64,000 bases of DNA from Aplectana chamaeleonis (Eukaryota > Nematoda > Chromadorea > Rhabditida > Cosmocercidae). The notes beneath the pieces are model-generated. The model was given only the letters and a program-made list of their open reading frames with translations, searched no databases and was not told the DNA's origin. Position numbers and translations under genes: made by a program. Location: assembly GCA_029168955.1 (NCBI GenBank), contig JAPDOI010000185.1:1284715-1348714 (forward strand). The letters run 5' to 3'. Numbering within the stretch: the stretch's first letter is position 1; every line of letters begins with the position of its first letter. Positions 34,101 through 47,800 of the stretch are shown here, in pieces.

Positions 34101-37100
34101 CTCGAATAATTCGTTTATTCGAATATTCGGAAAAGTCAATTTTTCGAATAATTCGTTTATTCGATTATTCGAAAAAGTCACTTTTTCGAATAATTCGTGT
34201 ATTCGAATATTCGGAAAAGTCAATTTTCCGAATAATTTGTTTATTCGAATATTCGGAGAAGTCAATTTTTCAAATAATTCGTTGATTCGAATGTTCGGAG
34301 AAGTCAATTTTTCGAATAATTCCTTTATTCGAATATTCGGAGAAGTCAATTTCTCGAATAATTCGTTTATTCGAATATTCGGAAAAGTCAATTTTTCGAA
34401 TAATTCGTTTATTCGAATATTCGGAGAAGTCAATTTCTTCGAATAATTCGTTTATTCAGAATATTCGGAGAAGTCAATTTTCGAATAATTCGTTTATTCG
34501 AATATTCCGGAGAAGTCAATTTTTCGAATAATTCGTTTATTCGAATATTCGGAGAATTCAATTTCTCGAATAATTCGTTTATTCGAATATTCGGAAAAGT
34601 CAATTTCTCGAATAATTCGTTTATTCGAATATTCGGAAAAGACAATTTCTCGAATTATTCGTTTATTCGAATATTCGGAGAAGTCAATTTTTCGAATAAT
34701 TCGTTTATTCGAACATTCGGAGAAGTCAATTTCTCGAATAATTCGTTCATTCGAATATTCGGAAAAGTCAATTTTCGAATTATTCGTTTTTTCGAATATT
34801 CGGAGAAGTCAATTTCTCGAATAATTCGTTTATTCGATTATTCGGAAAAGTCAATTCTCGAATAATTTGTTTATTGGAATATTCGGAAAAGTCAATTTTT
34901 CGAATAATTCGTTTATTCGAATATTCGGAGAAGTCAATTTCTCGAATAATTCGTTTATTCGAATATTCGGAAAAGTCAATTTTTCGAATAATTCGTTTAT
35001 TCGAATATTCGGAAAAGTCAATTTTCGAATAATTCGTTTATTCGAATATTCGGAGAAGTCAATTTCTCGAATAATTCGTTTTATTCGATTATTCGGAAAA
35101 GTCAATTTTCCGAATAATTCGTTTATTCGAATATTCGGAAAAGTCAATTTCTCGAATAATTCGTTTATTCGAATATTCGGAGAAGTCAATTTCTTGAATA
35201 ATTCGTTTATTCGAATAGTCGGAAAAAGTCAATTTTCCGAATAATTCGTTTATTCGATTATTCGGAAAAGTCAATTTTCGAATAATTCGTTTATTCGAAT
35301 ATTCGGAGAAGTCAATTTCTCGAATAATTCGTTTATTCGAATATTCCGGAAAAGTCAATTTCTCGAATAATTCGTTTTATTCGAATTTTGGGAGAAGTCA
35401 ATTTTCGAATAATTCGTTTATTCGAATATTCGGAAAAGTAAATTTTTCGAATAATTCGTTTATTCGAATATTCGGAAAAGTCAATTTTTCGAATAGTTCG
35501 TTTATTCGAATATTCCGGATAAGTCAATTTTTCGAATAATTCGTTTATTCGAATATTCGGAAGAAAGTCAATTTTCGAATAATTCGTTTATTCGAATATT
35601 CGGAGAAGTCAATTTCTCGAATAATTCGTTTATTCGAATATTCGGAGAAGTCAATTTCTCGAATAATAATTCGTTTATTCGAATATTCGGAGAAGTCAAT
35701 TTTCGAATAATTCGTTTATTCGATTATTCGGAAAAGACAATTTCTCGAATTATTCGTTTATTCGAATATTCGGAGAAGTCAATTTTTGAATAATTCGTTT
35801 ATTCGATTATTCCGGAAAGTCAATTTCTCGAATAATAATTCGTTTATTCGAATATTCGGAGAAGTCAATTTTTCGAATAATTCGTTTATTCGAATATTCG
35901 GAAAGACAATTTCTCGAATAATTCGTTTATTCGAATATTCGGAGGAAAGTCAATTTTCGAATAATTCGTTTATTCGAATATTCGGAAAAGTCAATTTCTC
36001 GAATTATTCGTTTATTCGAATATTCGGAGAAGTCAATTTTTCGAATAATTCGTTTATTCGAATATTCGGAGAAGTCAATTTCTCGAATAATTCGTTTATT
36101 CGAATATTCGGAAAAGTCAATTTCTTGAATAATTCGTTTATTCGAATAGTCGGAGAAGTCAATTTTTCGAATAATTCGTTTATTGGAATATTCGGAAAAG
36201 ACAATTTCTCGAATAATTCGTTTATTCGATTATTCGGACAAGTCAATTTTTCGAATAATTCGTTTATTCGAATATTCGGAGAAGTCAATTTCTTGAATAA
36301 TTCGTTTATTCGAATATTCGGAGAAGTCAATTTTTCGAATAATTCGTTTATTCGAATATTCGGAGAAGTCAATTTCTCGAATAATTCGTTTATTCGAATA
36401 TTCGGAGAAGTCAATTTTTCGAATAATTCGTTTATTCGATTATTCGGAAAAGACAATTTCTCGAATTATTCGTTTATTCGAATATTCGGAAAAGTCGATT
36501 TTTCGAATAATTCGTTTATTCGAATATTCGGAGAAGTCAATTTCTTGAATAATTCGTTTTTTCGAATAGTCGGAGAAGTCAATTTTTCGAATAATTCGTT
36601 TATTCGATTATTCGGAAAAGTCAATTTTTCGAATAATTCGTTTATTCGAATATTCGGAGAAGTCAATTTCTCGAATAATTCGTTTATTCGAATATTCGGA
36701 AAAGTCAATTTCTTGAATAATTCGTTTATTCGAATAGTCGGAGAAGTCAATTTTTCGAATAATTCGTTTATTCGATTATTCGGAAAAGTCAATTTTTCGA
36801 ATAATTCGTTTATTCGAACATTCGGAGAAGTCAATTTCTCGAATAATTCGTTTATTCGAATATTCGGAAAAGTCAATTTCCCGAATAATTCGTTTATTCG
36901 AATATTCGGAGAAGTCAATTTTTCGAATAACTCGTTTATTCGAATATTCGGAGAAGTAAATTTTTCGAGTAATTCGTTTATTGAATGTTCGGATAAGTCA
37001 ATTTGTCGAATAATTCGTTTATTCGAATATTCGGAGAAGTCAATTTTTCGAATAATTCGTTTATTCGATTATTCGGAAAAGTCAATTCTCGAATAATTTG

Positions 37101-39074
37101 TTTATTGGAATATTCGGAAAAGACAATTTCTCGAATTATTCGTTTATTCGAATATTGGGAGAAGTCAATTTTTCGAATAATTCGTTTATCCGATTATTCG
37201 GAAAAGACAATTTCTCGAATTATTCGTTTATTCGAATATTCGGAAAAGTCAATTTTTCGAATAATTCGTTTATTCGAATATTCGGAGAAGTGAATTTCTT
37301 GAATAATTCGTTTATTCGAATAGTCGGAGAAGTCAATTTTTCGAATAATTCGTTTATTGGAATATTCGGAAAAGACAATTTCTCGAATTATTCGTTTATT
37401 CGAATATTCGGAGAAGTCAATTTCCCGAATAATTCGTTTATTCGAATATTCGGAGAAGTCAATTTTTCGAATAATTCGTTTATTCGAACATTCGGAGAAG
37501 TCAATTTCTCGAATAATTCGTTTATTCGAATATTCGGAAAAGACAATTTCTCGAATTATTCGTTTATTCAGACATTCGGAGAAGTCAATTTTCGAATAAT
37601 TCGTTTATTCGAATATTCGGAAAGTCAATTTTCCAGGTAATTCGTTTTATTGGAATATTCAGATAAATTTTCCGAATAATTCGTTTATTCGAATATTCAG
37701 GTAATTTTCGAATAACTCGTTTATTCGAATATTCGGAAGAAGTAAATTTTTCGAGTAATTCGTTTATTGGAATATTCGGAGAAGTAAATTTTTCGAATAA
37801 TTCGTTTATTCGAATATTCGAGTTTAATTTTTCGAATAATTCTGTTTGTCTGATTATTCGAAGTGTCAATTTCCCTGAATAATCTGTTTATCTGAATATT
37901 CGAGAAGTCAATTTTCGAATAACTCGTTTATTCGAATATTCGGAGAGAAGTAAATTTTTCGAAGTAATTCGTTTATTCGAATATTCAGATAAATTTTCGA
38001 ATAATTCGTTTATTCAATATTCGAAGTCAATTTTCGAATAACTCGTTTATTCGAATAGTCCGGAAGAAGTCAATTTTCGAATAATTCGTTTATTTCGATA
38101 TTCCGGAGGGAAGTGAATTTCTTGAATAATTCGTTTATTCGAATAGTCGGAGGAAGTCAATTTTCGAATAATTCGTTTATTGGAATATTCGGAAAAGACA
38201 ATTTCTCGAATTATTCGTTTATTCGAATATTCGGAGAAGTCAATTTTCGAATAATTCGTTTTATTCGATTATTCGGAAAAGTCAATTTTTCGAATAATTC
38301 GTTTATTCGAATATTCGGAAGTGAATTTCTTGAATAATTCGTTTATTCAGAATAGTCGGAGAAGTCAATTTTTTCCGAATAATTCGTTTATTGGAATATT
38401 CGGAAAAGACAATTTCTCGGGAATTATTCGTTTATTCGAATATTCGGAGAAGTCAATTTTTCGAATAATTCGTTTATTCGATTATTCCGGAAAAAGACAA
38501 TTTCCTCAGATTATTCGTTTATTCGAATATTCGGAAGAAGTCAATTTTTCGAATTATTCGTTTATTCGAATATATTCGGAGAAGTCAATTTCTTGAATAA
38601 TTCGTTTATTGGAATATTCGGAAAAGACAATTTCTCAGAATTATTCGTTTTATTCGGAAATATTCGGAGAAGTCAATTTTTTCGAATAATTCGTTTATTC
38701 GATTATTCGGAAAAGTCAATTCTCGAATAATTTGTTTATTAGGAATATTCCGGGAAAAGAACAATTTCTCCGAATTATTCGTTTTATTCGAATATTCGGA
38801 GAAGTCAATTTTTTTCGAATAATTCGTTTTATTCGATTATTCGGAAAAGACAATTTCTCGAATTATTCGTTTTATTCGAATATTCGGAAAAGTCAATTTT
38901 TCGAATTATTCGTTTATTCAGATATTCGGAAAAGTCAATTTTCCAGGAATAATCTCGATTTATTCGAATATTCGGAAGAAGTCAATTTTTTCGAATTATT
39001 CGTTTATTCGAATATTCGGAGAAGTCAATTTTTCCGAATAATTCGTTTATTCGATTATTCGGAAAAGTCAATTC
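19138..39074 (+). repeat. 42-bp satellite block 2 (~19.9 kb)
   Basis: Continuous tandem 42-bp satellite. Locally homogenised variants are visible: GTCATTCTTTCGGATAATTCG-like monomers at about 24250-25400, 26220-26530 and 28500-29190, and CATTTACTCGAATATTCGG monomers at 25590-25870. Larger duplications exist: 19444-19827 recurs about 1213 bp later, and the unit beginning near 21624 recurs 713 bp later. Stretches such as 21080-21440, 27180-28480, 29200-31560, 34430-35560 and 37620-39060 contain many one-base insertions that break the period. Frames of up to 697 codons (23430-25523) are period artefacts. Confidence 0.95.
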
Positions 39075-39089
39075 TATACTTTGGTATAT

Positions 39090-39710
39090 TCGACAGATTT
39101 TCCGAATGAATGAATAATTCGAATATTGGATTTTCGGAATTTTCCGAGATGAATGAATAATTCGAATATGGTGATTTTCAAAAAATTCCCGAATGAACAA
39201 TTTTTTTCGAATATGTGTTTTTCGAAAATTTCCGAATGAATAGAATTTTTCGAAATTTGCGTTTTTCAAGGAATTCCGAATGAATGATTTTTTCGAATAT
39301 GGGTTTTTGGAATTTCCGAATGAATGAATTTTCGAAAATTACGTTTTTCAAGATTTCCGAATGAATGAATTTTTTCGAATATGGGTTTTGGAATTTCCAG
39401 AATGAATAGATTTTTTCGAATATGGATTTTTCATGGGATTTCCGAATGAATGAATTTTTTCGAAAATGGATTTCTCAGGATTTCCGAATGAATAGAATTT
39501 TTCCGAATATTGCGTTTTCAAGATTTCCGAATGAATGAAATTTTCGAATATTGTGTTTTCGAAATTCTCGAATGAATGATTAATTCGAATATGTGCGTTA
39601 TGGGGAAATTTCGAATGAATGAACTTTTCGAATATCACCTTGACAAAAACGGCGAAATTCATTCCGGAAAATCGGATATTTTTCGAGTATTCGAATAATC
39701 TTCGCTTATT
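39090..39710. repeat. Left satellite arm of element Z
   Basis: Degenerate repeats of about 40-42 bp built on TTTCCGAATGAATGAATTTT and CGAATATGGGTTTTTGG. Distinct from the main satellite but related in using ATTCG words. Confidence 0.75.
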
Positions 39711-40750
39711 TGGATCCCTGAGTTACCAAAGGAAGATTAAGTAACAGACTTAAATCTGTCTATATGTAGCTTCACAAATTCTATAAATTGATACATTTAT
39801 TGTACCGACGATTATTCCAATGACAAACTCCACAACAGAAGATTCCTTCACAACAATATAGTTTGTTGAGCAGAAATGAACCACCGAAAATCGTTAAGCA
39901 GACCTCAAAGTCGGTCTAACATTCCAAAATAACTAACAAGGGAAGTGTTTAAGTGGTAAACGCACGTGCGAAAACGAACAGTATCGACAGTATCTTTTTT
40001 GGCATCCATAGTAAAAAATGTGCAGTATCCGCTCCGAGCTGCAGGTTCGAACAAGTTATATGAGCATTTTCAAGCTTCGCGAAAAGGCAAGGGAAGAGAA
40101 GAGGCGAATTTTTCCCTGGTGTTTCCGAAAATTTTTTGGGGTTCGGCCCAAAACTTGCATGGAAATGTAATCCTAGGGTGAGTGAACACGAATCACAGGG
40201 GGTCCATTCGTCAGAAATTTCGAGGGTACACTGTAGGTTACGGTAGGTAACATGCCACTTGGGAGGCTTAAAACCTACTTTAGTGTTTGGAAAATCGACA
40301 AACGGACGTTAAATTCATTATTCTCCACCCGAACAACCCCCAGTACACAAATTTTGAGGTAAATCTAAGACTTTTTCCAAACCGTACCGTATACCCACGG
40401 TAATATAACGTAATGTTGGAAAAAAATCGATAAAACAGACTCAGGATTCGTGTTCAGCACTCCAAATAACCACTTGGGAACAATTTGAGCAATATCTACC
40501 GTAGCACTCCGAAAATCTCAAGAAAGTGGCGTTTTTCCCTCGAAATTTTCCACGGTTGGGAAAGCTTCGGGCAACAGAATTAGCCGAAAGCTTTGGAAAA
40601 TCGACGAATAAACCACAGATTCGTGATCACCACCCCGAAAAAAAACCACGTTGGGAGAAATTTAAGTCAAATCTGGAACATTTTTATAAAATGCCCACAG
40701 AGGCCCTGTAATCGGTATAAATCTCTCTCTCTCCCCATCAGCCTATCTTT
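39711..40750. other. Interior of element Z, left part, unassigned
   Basis: No gene is recognised. Phrases such as AATCGACGAATAAACCACAGATTCGTG occur in related forms near 40290, 40440, 40600 and 43890, so this is probably several pieces of one dispersed repeat. A T-rich run at about 39995 and tRNA-like boxes near 39950 and 40045 were considered and rejected. Confidence 0.45.
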
Positions 40751-40753
40751 TCA

Positions 40754-43440
40754 GGTGACTTCAATGCTCACACGTTCTGTTCTGCGCTTGTGTCCGACGC
40801 CAGAGGGAAGACGTCGAAGAATGGACTGAGGAGTGTGATCTGGTTATCCTCAACGATGATCCAGCCTGCTCGTCTCCTTCCTACGGCCGACCTTCTAGCC
40901 CGGACATCTCCCTCGTTTCATACAATCTTTCTAATTCTTGCACATGGTCCACTTCCACAACTCTTTCCAGCGACCACATTCCCGTCTTTTTCTCCATATT
41001 GATCTCTCAAACTCTCTTGCCCCTTATACTGGTATTCGTCAACGTTCTTATCTCAATTTAGGCCTTGCTGCCTGGGTCCTGTTCAGAGAGGTTGCGCTCC
41101 GCCAGGCAGCTGAATATCCATGGAATGGCGATGTGCACCAGAAGAGCGTCACATATCTGACGCCATCCGAAAGGCTACAAAAGCGGCCATACCTGAAGGA
41201 CGTGTCAAAAGTTTCTACCCTAATGTCACCAGGGAGATTCTACAGAAGATCAGAACAACAGATGAACAGAGAGCTGAGAATCATTTTGGACCCTGAGGTG
41301 GCCAAGCTGAATGGAGATAAAAAGGATCTGGACAAGCACAAGAGAAAGACAGTTAAGGAGAAGTTCACTGAAAGGTTGAAATTTAAAGCCGACAGGAGAA
41401 CGGCGTGGAAAGAATTGGAGGAGAGATCTCTGGCAAGTGCGCCCCCATCCTCGAACTCTACCATAGAGGTTCGATAACAGCGATCTTAAAATCAGGAAGG
41501 CTGCCGCATACAATGCTCTTGGCAAAATTTTTTTCATCACACGTACCAAGCGAGGCGTACAAAACAGAGTCACGGTAAGAGGAAATAAGCCCAGATCTGC
41601 CGCTGATGAACGCCACTGAGGCCTTTACTCCCCTGCTCAAGTGGGGAAAGTTATCGAGGAAATGCCGGAACTCGAAGGCTCTCGGACCTGATGGTATCTC
41701 AGCAGCCATCCTAGAAGAAGCTTCCCACGGAACTTCTACCGATGATCGCGAAAAGATATCATAAACACTTCTTTCCGAACCTGCACTCTACCCCAAGCAT
41801 GGAAGGCCGCCAATGTGATACCCCTGCCTAATGCCAGGCAAATCATAAAGCACGGCGAAGGGCTATCGCCCTATTAGCCTGTTATCACCAATCGCTTGAA
41901 ACTAGCCGAAAAGCTAATCGTAGGAACCTGGCAGAGCAGAATGAGGCTATCAGCAAGATCAACATGGGTTTAGAAAGTTTCACTCTACCACCACTGCCCT
42001 TCTGGAGATTTTCAGCTATGCGGTCGATGGATTCAATTTCAGAAAGCCTCTTAGAACAGTGGCCGTTGCCCTCGATCTAACCAAAGCATTTGATTCTGTT
42101 AACCTAGGACTTTTGTCCGAGAAACTATTGAAGTCCCCGCTACAACCGTGGGAGAAGCGTTGGATCGCAGCGTTCACAGCGAAGGTCGTCGGGCCAAAAG
42201 TGCTATTCCAGAATCACGTCTCCGATCCTTCCATATATAGTATTATACCTGTAGCAGCCGGTGTGCCTGGGGTGGAGTCTTGTCACCTGCCCTCTTCAGC
42301 CTGTATATTGAAGACCTACCTGAGCCTCCTGAAGATATGAAAATTGTTGCGTATGCCGACGATATCACCACCATGTGCCGTAATCGTGACATACAGGTAG
42401 CCGCACACAAGATCAGCGACTATCTCGTCGAGCTTAAAAACTTTCTCGATAGTGTGATGCTCACAGTTTCCGCGGCGGGAAGTCTTCTGTTTCTGTATTC
42501 ACATCTGACCCGAAGGAACACAGCGCACACAACCTGTTGTCAGGTGGGATGATGACCTCTTGCCTACAGCGAAATTTCCCAAACTGCTGGGCCATCGTTT
42601 TTGAACCCATCGCTGAAGTTTCACAAAATGCTGAACAGAAGCAGGCAATTATCAAGGCAAAGCTGAATGTGTTGAGAGCTCTAGGAGTAACGTCCTGGGG
42701 TTTGCAGCAGAGAGACAATCTTGACGACATATATGGAGCCTAATTCTGCCGCCTGCATTGGTGTATGCTGCACCTGTCTGGCAGCACATCGTGTCGGACA
42801 GTTCCTGGACTAAGATGCAGCGAATTCAGAATGCTGATATTCAGATGATAGCCACTGGATGTGCAAAAAGCGCTCACCGATTCAGCACCTTCACGCCGAG
42901 GCTCGTATCTTGCCAGTGAAAAGAGCATTGTCAGCTCAGGCTCAGCAGATGATCATTAATACCCTAATCATCCGTCGAGAAGACTTATTAAATCCGTAAG
43001 TGAAGAGATCGATCAGAGTGCCGTTTGCCGATGCTCCGAACAAAGAGATTGTACGGAGATGGACGACTTGAATCAAGAACGGCTTCGTCTCTTACAGGCG
43101 GAGCACACCCGGTTCGTGAAGGATCATCTCGCCAAAGCGGCCGTCAACCCCTATTCTCGGTGATGTGCCGCCCAGGAGTATGTGATACCGAGCTGAGCTC
43201 CGGTAGACGCGCCAGAGTGTATCCTCGCTTCGTAACGCTGCGGACATTCTCCATTGCTTATGTCTTACCTGCATAAGATCGACAATAGCCAGCCTGACGT
43301 GTGCGGACTGTGGAAACCAAGGCCACGACACTAAACACCCTATTTGATTGTCCGAAGAAGCCAGCAACGCTCAGTACAATAGACTTGTGGACAGGGTTGA
43401 GCAGGCCGTTGTGGCGATTTTCGTCGCGGCTACGACCCCC
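40754..43440 (+). pseudogene. Decayed non-LTR retrotransposon (APE endonuclease + reverse transcriptase)
   Basis: Reading across several frames, the region shows an apurinic-type endonuclease end (SGDFNAH at 40751-40771; SSDHIPVF near 40970). Next is a reverse transcriptase with motif A LDLTKAFDSV (about 42071), motif B split by a lost base around 42261-42315 (GVPG...GVLSPALFSLYIEDLP) and motif C YADD at 42352-42363. A C-terminal CCHC-like CADCGNQGHDTKH...C follows near 43298-43356. This order fits Jockey/R1/I-group LINEs; I cannot fix the clade. Many frameshifts and stops break it into open pieces (40938-41477, 42059-42340, 42280-42552), so it is non-functional. It differs from the CR1-like fragment in C1/C2. 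Confidence 0.82.
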
Positions 43441-44235
43441 TCCCATTTTCCTTAAAAAAAACCAAATTTTTGAAAGTTTTATTTGGTGCCTAATTGTCGA
43501 ATTTTGTCAAAAAGTAAATTTTCTAAACAGTTTCTCTGTGTATAATCTGTTTTTATATTGTTGAAAATGCATACACCTCGCACGCGACCTGACTATTCCT
43601 ACCTCATTTTACCTTGCCATGTGGTTTGAAAAAATCCTATTTTTTTGCCAAAAAAAGTCACGACCGCTTCCCACAATTTCATTTTCCCCGAAACTTCCAA
43701 AAATTTTACACGACCCCCGTTGTGACCAGTCACAACGCTGCTCAACACCTGCTTGTGGGACCAGCGAATTCAGTGCTGGTCTGCCCAGTTTCTCAACTTG
43801 TGACGAAACCCCTCTCAGTGGCTGCAAAGAAGAAGTAGAAGACCGTACACCCACCATTATCTACCACAATCTGCCCAAAACTCAATAAACGGGCCACAGA
43901 TTTGTGTTGAGCGGTTTCAAATAACCCCAAGAGAAAAGATTTATAGCCTCGTGGGCAGCTTGATGAAAGATGGGACATGTAGCGCAACATTCGACCGACA
44001 TTACAAAGAAAGGCCAAGGTTTACAAAGTTGATTTCTTCCGGTTACCCTTTGCGAGGTGACCCTTCTTATTTGGATCTTACTTAGTAAAGATTTGAGCAA
44101 ATCTCGTTAATGATGTCATCTCCAGCTTATTACAACTCACCTTGAAAGATTTAACAAAAAATTGGATGAGGATAGAGTGTTCTCAACGGTTTTAGTAGGG
44201 TATGGAACCGGCAGCCATGATACGCTGCGAAATGG
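43441..44235. other. Interior of element Z, right part, unassigned
   Basis: AT-rich non-coding DNA after the LINE. An A-run at about 43456-43463 may be its 3' tail. A segment near 43880-43930 (CTCAATAAACGGGCCACAGA) resembles the dispersed repeat in 40180-40640. No gene is seen. Confidence 0.45.
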
Positions 44236-44239
44236 CGGT

Positions 44240-44880
44240 ATACGTTCTCGCGAATATTCAAGAAAAAACGAGAATATTCTGATCTTCGAATAAACCGAAT
44301 ATTCGAAAAAGCAAATATTCTGTTTTGCGAATAATTCGAATATTCGAGAGAAAAAACGAATATTTTGCTTTTCAGAATAGAAACCGAATATTCGAAAAAG
44401 CAAAATATTCTGTTTTGCGAATAATTCCGAATATTCGAAAAAACAGATATTTTGCTTTTCCAGATGAATCGAATATTCGAAAAAACGAATACTTTCTGCT
44501 TTTCCGAATATGAACCAAATATTCGAAAAAACGAATATTTTGATTCTCCAGAATAAATCGAATATTCGAAAAAACGGAATATTTGCTTTTCCGAATGAAC
44601 CGAATATTCGAAGAAAAACCGAGATATTTTGTTTTCCGAATGAACCAAATATTCGAAAAAACGAATATTTTGATTCTCCGAATAAATCGAATATTCGAAA
44701 AAAACGAAATATTTTGCTTTTCCAGCGAATGAACCGAATATTCGAAAAACGAATATTTTGTTTTTCCGAATGAACCAAATATTCGAAAAAACGAATGATT
44801 TGATTTTCCGAATAAATCGAATATTCGAACATTCGAATATTCGAAAATTCGAATATTTATTCGAATATTATTCGATTCGG
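44240..44880. repeat. Right satellite arm of element Z
   Basis: Tandem units of about 42 bp of the form GAATATTCGAAAAAACG followed by AATATTTTGCTTTTCCGAATGAACC. The period equals that of the main satellite but the sequence is clearly different. Confidence 0.82.
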
Positions 44881-44891
44881 ACCAAAGTATA

Positions 44892-47800
44892 GTCAATTCT
44901 CGAATAACTTGTTTATTGGAATATTCGGAAAAGACAATTTCTCGAATTATTCGTTTTTTCGAATATTCGGAAAAGTCAATTTTTCGAATAATTCGTTTAT
45001 TCGATTATTCGGAAAAGACAATTTCTCGAATTATTCGTTCATTCGAATATTCGGAAAAGTCAATTTTTCGAATTATTCGTTTATTCGAATATTCGGAGAA
45101 GTCAATTTTTCGAATAATTCGTTTATTCGATTATTCGGAAAAGTCAATTCTCGAATAACTTGTTTATTGGAATATTCGGAAAAGACAATTTCTCGAATTA
45201 TTCGTTTTTTCGAATAGTCGGAGAAGTCAATTTTTCGAATAATTCGTTTATTCGATTATTCGGAAAAGTCAATTTTTCCGAATGAATTCGTTTATTCGAA
45301 TATTCGGAAAGTCGATTTCTCGAATAATTCGTTTATTCGAATATTCGGAAAAAGTCAATTTCTTGAATAATTCGTTTATTCGAATAGTCGGAAAGTCAAT
45401 TTTTCGAATAATTCGTTTATTCGATTATTCCGGAGAGAAAAAGTCAATTTTTCGAATAATTCGTTTATTCGAACATTCGGAGAAGTCAATTTCTCGAATA
45501 ATTCGTTTATTCGAATATTCGGAAAAGTCAATTTCCCGAATAATTCGTTTATTCGAATATTCGGAGAAGTCAATTTTTCGAATAACCCGTTTATTCGAAT
45601 ATTCGGAGAAGTAAATTTTTCGAGTAATTCGTTTATTGAATGTTCGGAAAAGACAATTTCTCGAATTATTCGTTCATTCGAATATTCGGAGAAGTCAATT
45701 TTTCGAATAACCCGTTTATTCGAATATTCGGAGAAGTAAATTTTTCGAGTAATTCGTTTATTGAATATTCGGAAAAGTCGATTTTTCGAATAATTCGTTT
45801 ATTCGAATATTCGGAGAAGTCAATTTCTTGAATAATTCGTTTTTTCGAATAGTCGGAGAAGTCAATTTTTCGAATAATTCGTTTATTCGATTATTCGGAA
45901 AAGTCAATTTTTCGAATAATTCGTTTATTCGAACATTCGGAGAAGTCAATTTCTCGAATAATTCGTTTATTCGAATATTCCGGAAAAAGTCAATTTCCCG
46001 AATAATAATTCGTTTATTCGAATATTCGGAGAAGTCAATTTTTCGAATAACCCGTTTATTCGAATATTCGGAGAAGTAAATTTTTCGAGTAATTCGTTTA
46101 TTGAATGTTCGGATAAGTCAATTTGTCGAATAATTCGTTTATTCGAATATTCGGAGAAGTCAATTTTTCGAATAATTCGTTTATTCGATTATTCGGAAAA
46201 GTCAATTCTCGAATAATTTGTTTATTGGAATATTCGGAAAAGACAATTTCTCGAATTATTCGTTTATTCGAATATTCGGAGAAGTCAATTTTTCGAATAA
46301 TTCGTTTATTCGATTATTCGGAAAAGACAATTTCTCGAATTATTCGTTTATTCGAATATTCGGAAAAGTCAATTTTTCGAATAATTCGTTTATTCGAATA
46401 TTCGGAGAAGTCAATTTCTTGAATAATTCGTTTATTCGAATAGTCGGAGAAGTCAATTTTTCGAATAATTCGTTTATTGGAATATTCGGAAAAGACAATT
46501 TCTCGAATTATTCGTTTATTCGAATATTCGGAGAAGTCAATTTTTCGAATAATTCGTTTATTCGATTATTCGGAAAAGACAATTTCTCGAATTATTCGTT
46601 TATTCGAATATTCGGAATAGTCAATTTTTCGAATTATTCGTTTATTCGAATATTCGGAAAAGTCAATTTTTCGAATTATTCGTTTATTCGAATATTCGGA
46701 GAAGTCAATTTTTCGAATAATTCGTTTATTCGATTATTCGGAAAAGACAATTTCTCGAATTATTCGTTTATTCGAATATTCGGAAAAGTCAATTTTTCGA
46801 ATTATTCGTTTATTCGAATATTCGGAGAAGTCAATTTTTCGAATAATTCGTTTATTCGATTATTCGGAAAAGTCAATTCTCGAATAATTTGTTTATTGGA
46901 ATATTCGGAAAAGACAATTTCTCGAATTATTCGTTTATTCGAATATTCGGAGAAGTCAATTTTTCGAATAATTCGTTTATTCGATTATTCGGAAAAGACA
47001 ATTTCTCGAATTATTTGTTTATTGGAATATTCGGAAAAGTCAATTTTTCGAATTATTCGTTTATTCGAATATTCGGAGAAGTCAATTTTTCGAATAATTC
47101 GTTTATTCGATTATTCGGAAAAGACAATTTCTCGAATTACTCGTTTATTCGAATATTCGGAGAAGTCAATTTCTCGAATAATTCGTTTATTCGAATATTC
47201 GGAAAAGTCAATTTCTTGAGTAATTCGTTTATTCGAACAGTCGGAGAAGTCAATTTTTCGAATAATTCGTTTATTCGATTATTCGGAAAAGTCAATTTTT
47301 CGAATAATTCGTTTATTCGAATATTCGGAGAAGTCAATTTCTCGAATGATTCGTTTATTCGAATATTCGGAAAAGTCAATTTCCCGAATAATTCGTTTAT
47401 TCGATTATTCGGAAAAGACAATTTCTCGAATTACTCGTTTATTCGATTATTCGGAAAAGTCAATTTTTCGAATAATTCGTTTATTCGATTATTCGGAAAA
47501 GGCAATTCTCGAATAATTTGTTTATTGGAATATTCGGAAAAGACAATTTCTCGAATTATTCGTTTATTCGAATATTCGGAGAAGTCAATTTTTCGAATAA
47601 TTCGTTTATTCGATTATTCGGAAAAGACAATTTCTCGAATTATTCGTTTATTCGAATATTCGGAAAAGTCAATTTTTCGAATTATTCGTTTATTCGAATA
47701 TTCGGAGAAGTCAATTTTTCGAATAATTCGTTTATTCGATTATTCGGAAAAGACAATTTCTCGAATTACTCGTTTATTCGAATATTCGGAAAAGTCAATT

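Larger units (their letters stand above)
39075..44891. mobile_element. Element Z: hAT-like element inserted in the satellite
   Basis: The ends are TATACTTTGGTATATTCG at the left and the complement of TATACTTTGGTCCGAATCG at the right. The perfect 8-bp duplication GTCAATTC, part of a satellite monomer, flanks it at 39067-39074 and 44892-44899. Length is 5817 bp. Both arms are a different ATTCG-rich satellite, also about 42 bp in period. The interior holds a decayed LINE and unassigned DNA. There is no transposase. The 8-bp duplication suggests hAT. The termini differ from those of X, E1 and C, so it is a separate family with the same architecture. Confidence 0.88.

Noticed and set aside
19138..39074. 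CRISPR-like array (regular short repeats)
   Set aside because: There are no unique spacers, the whole unit repeats, no cas genes exist and the context is eukaryotic.
39945..40060. Possible tRNA or tRNA-derived SINE (A-box-like TTAAGTGGTAAACGC, B-box-like GGTTCGAAC)
   Set aside because: The boxes are about 90 bases apart, a T6 run lies between them and no cloverleaf can be drawn.
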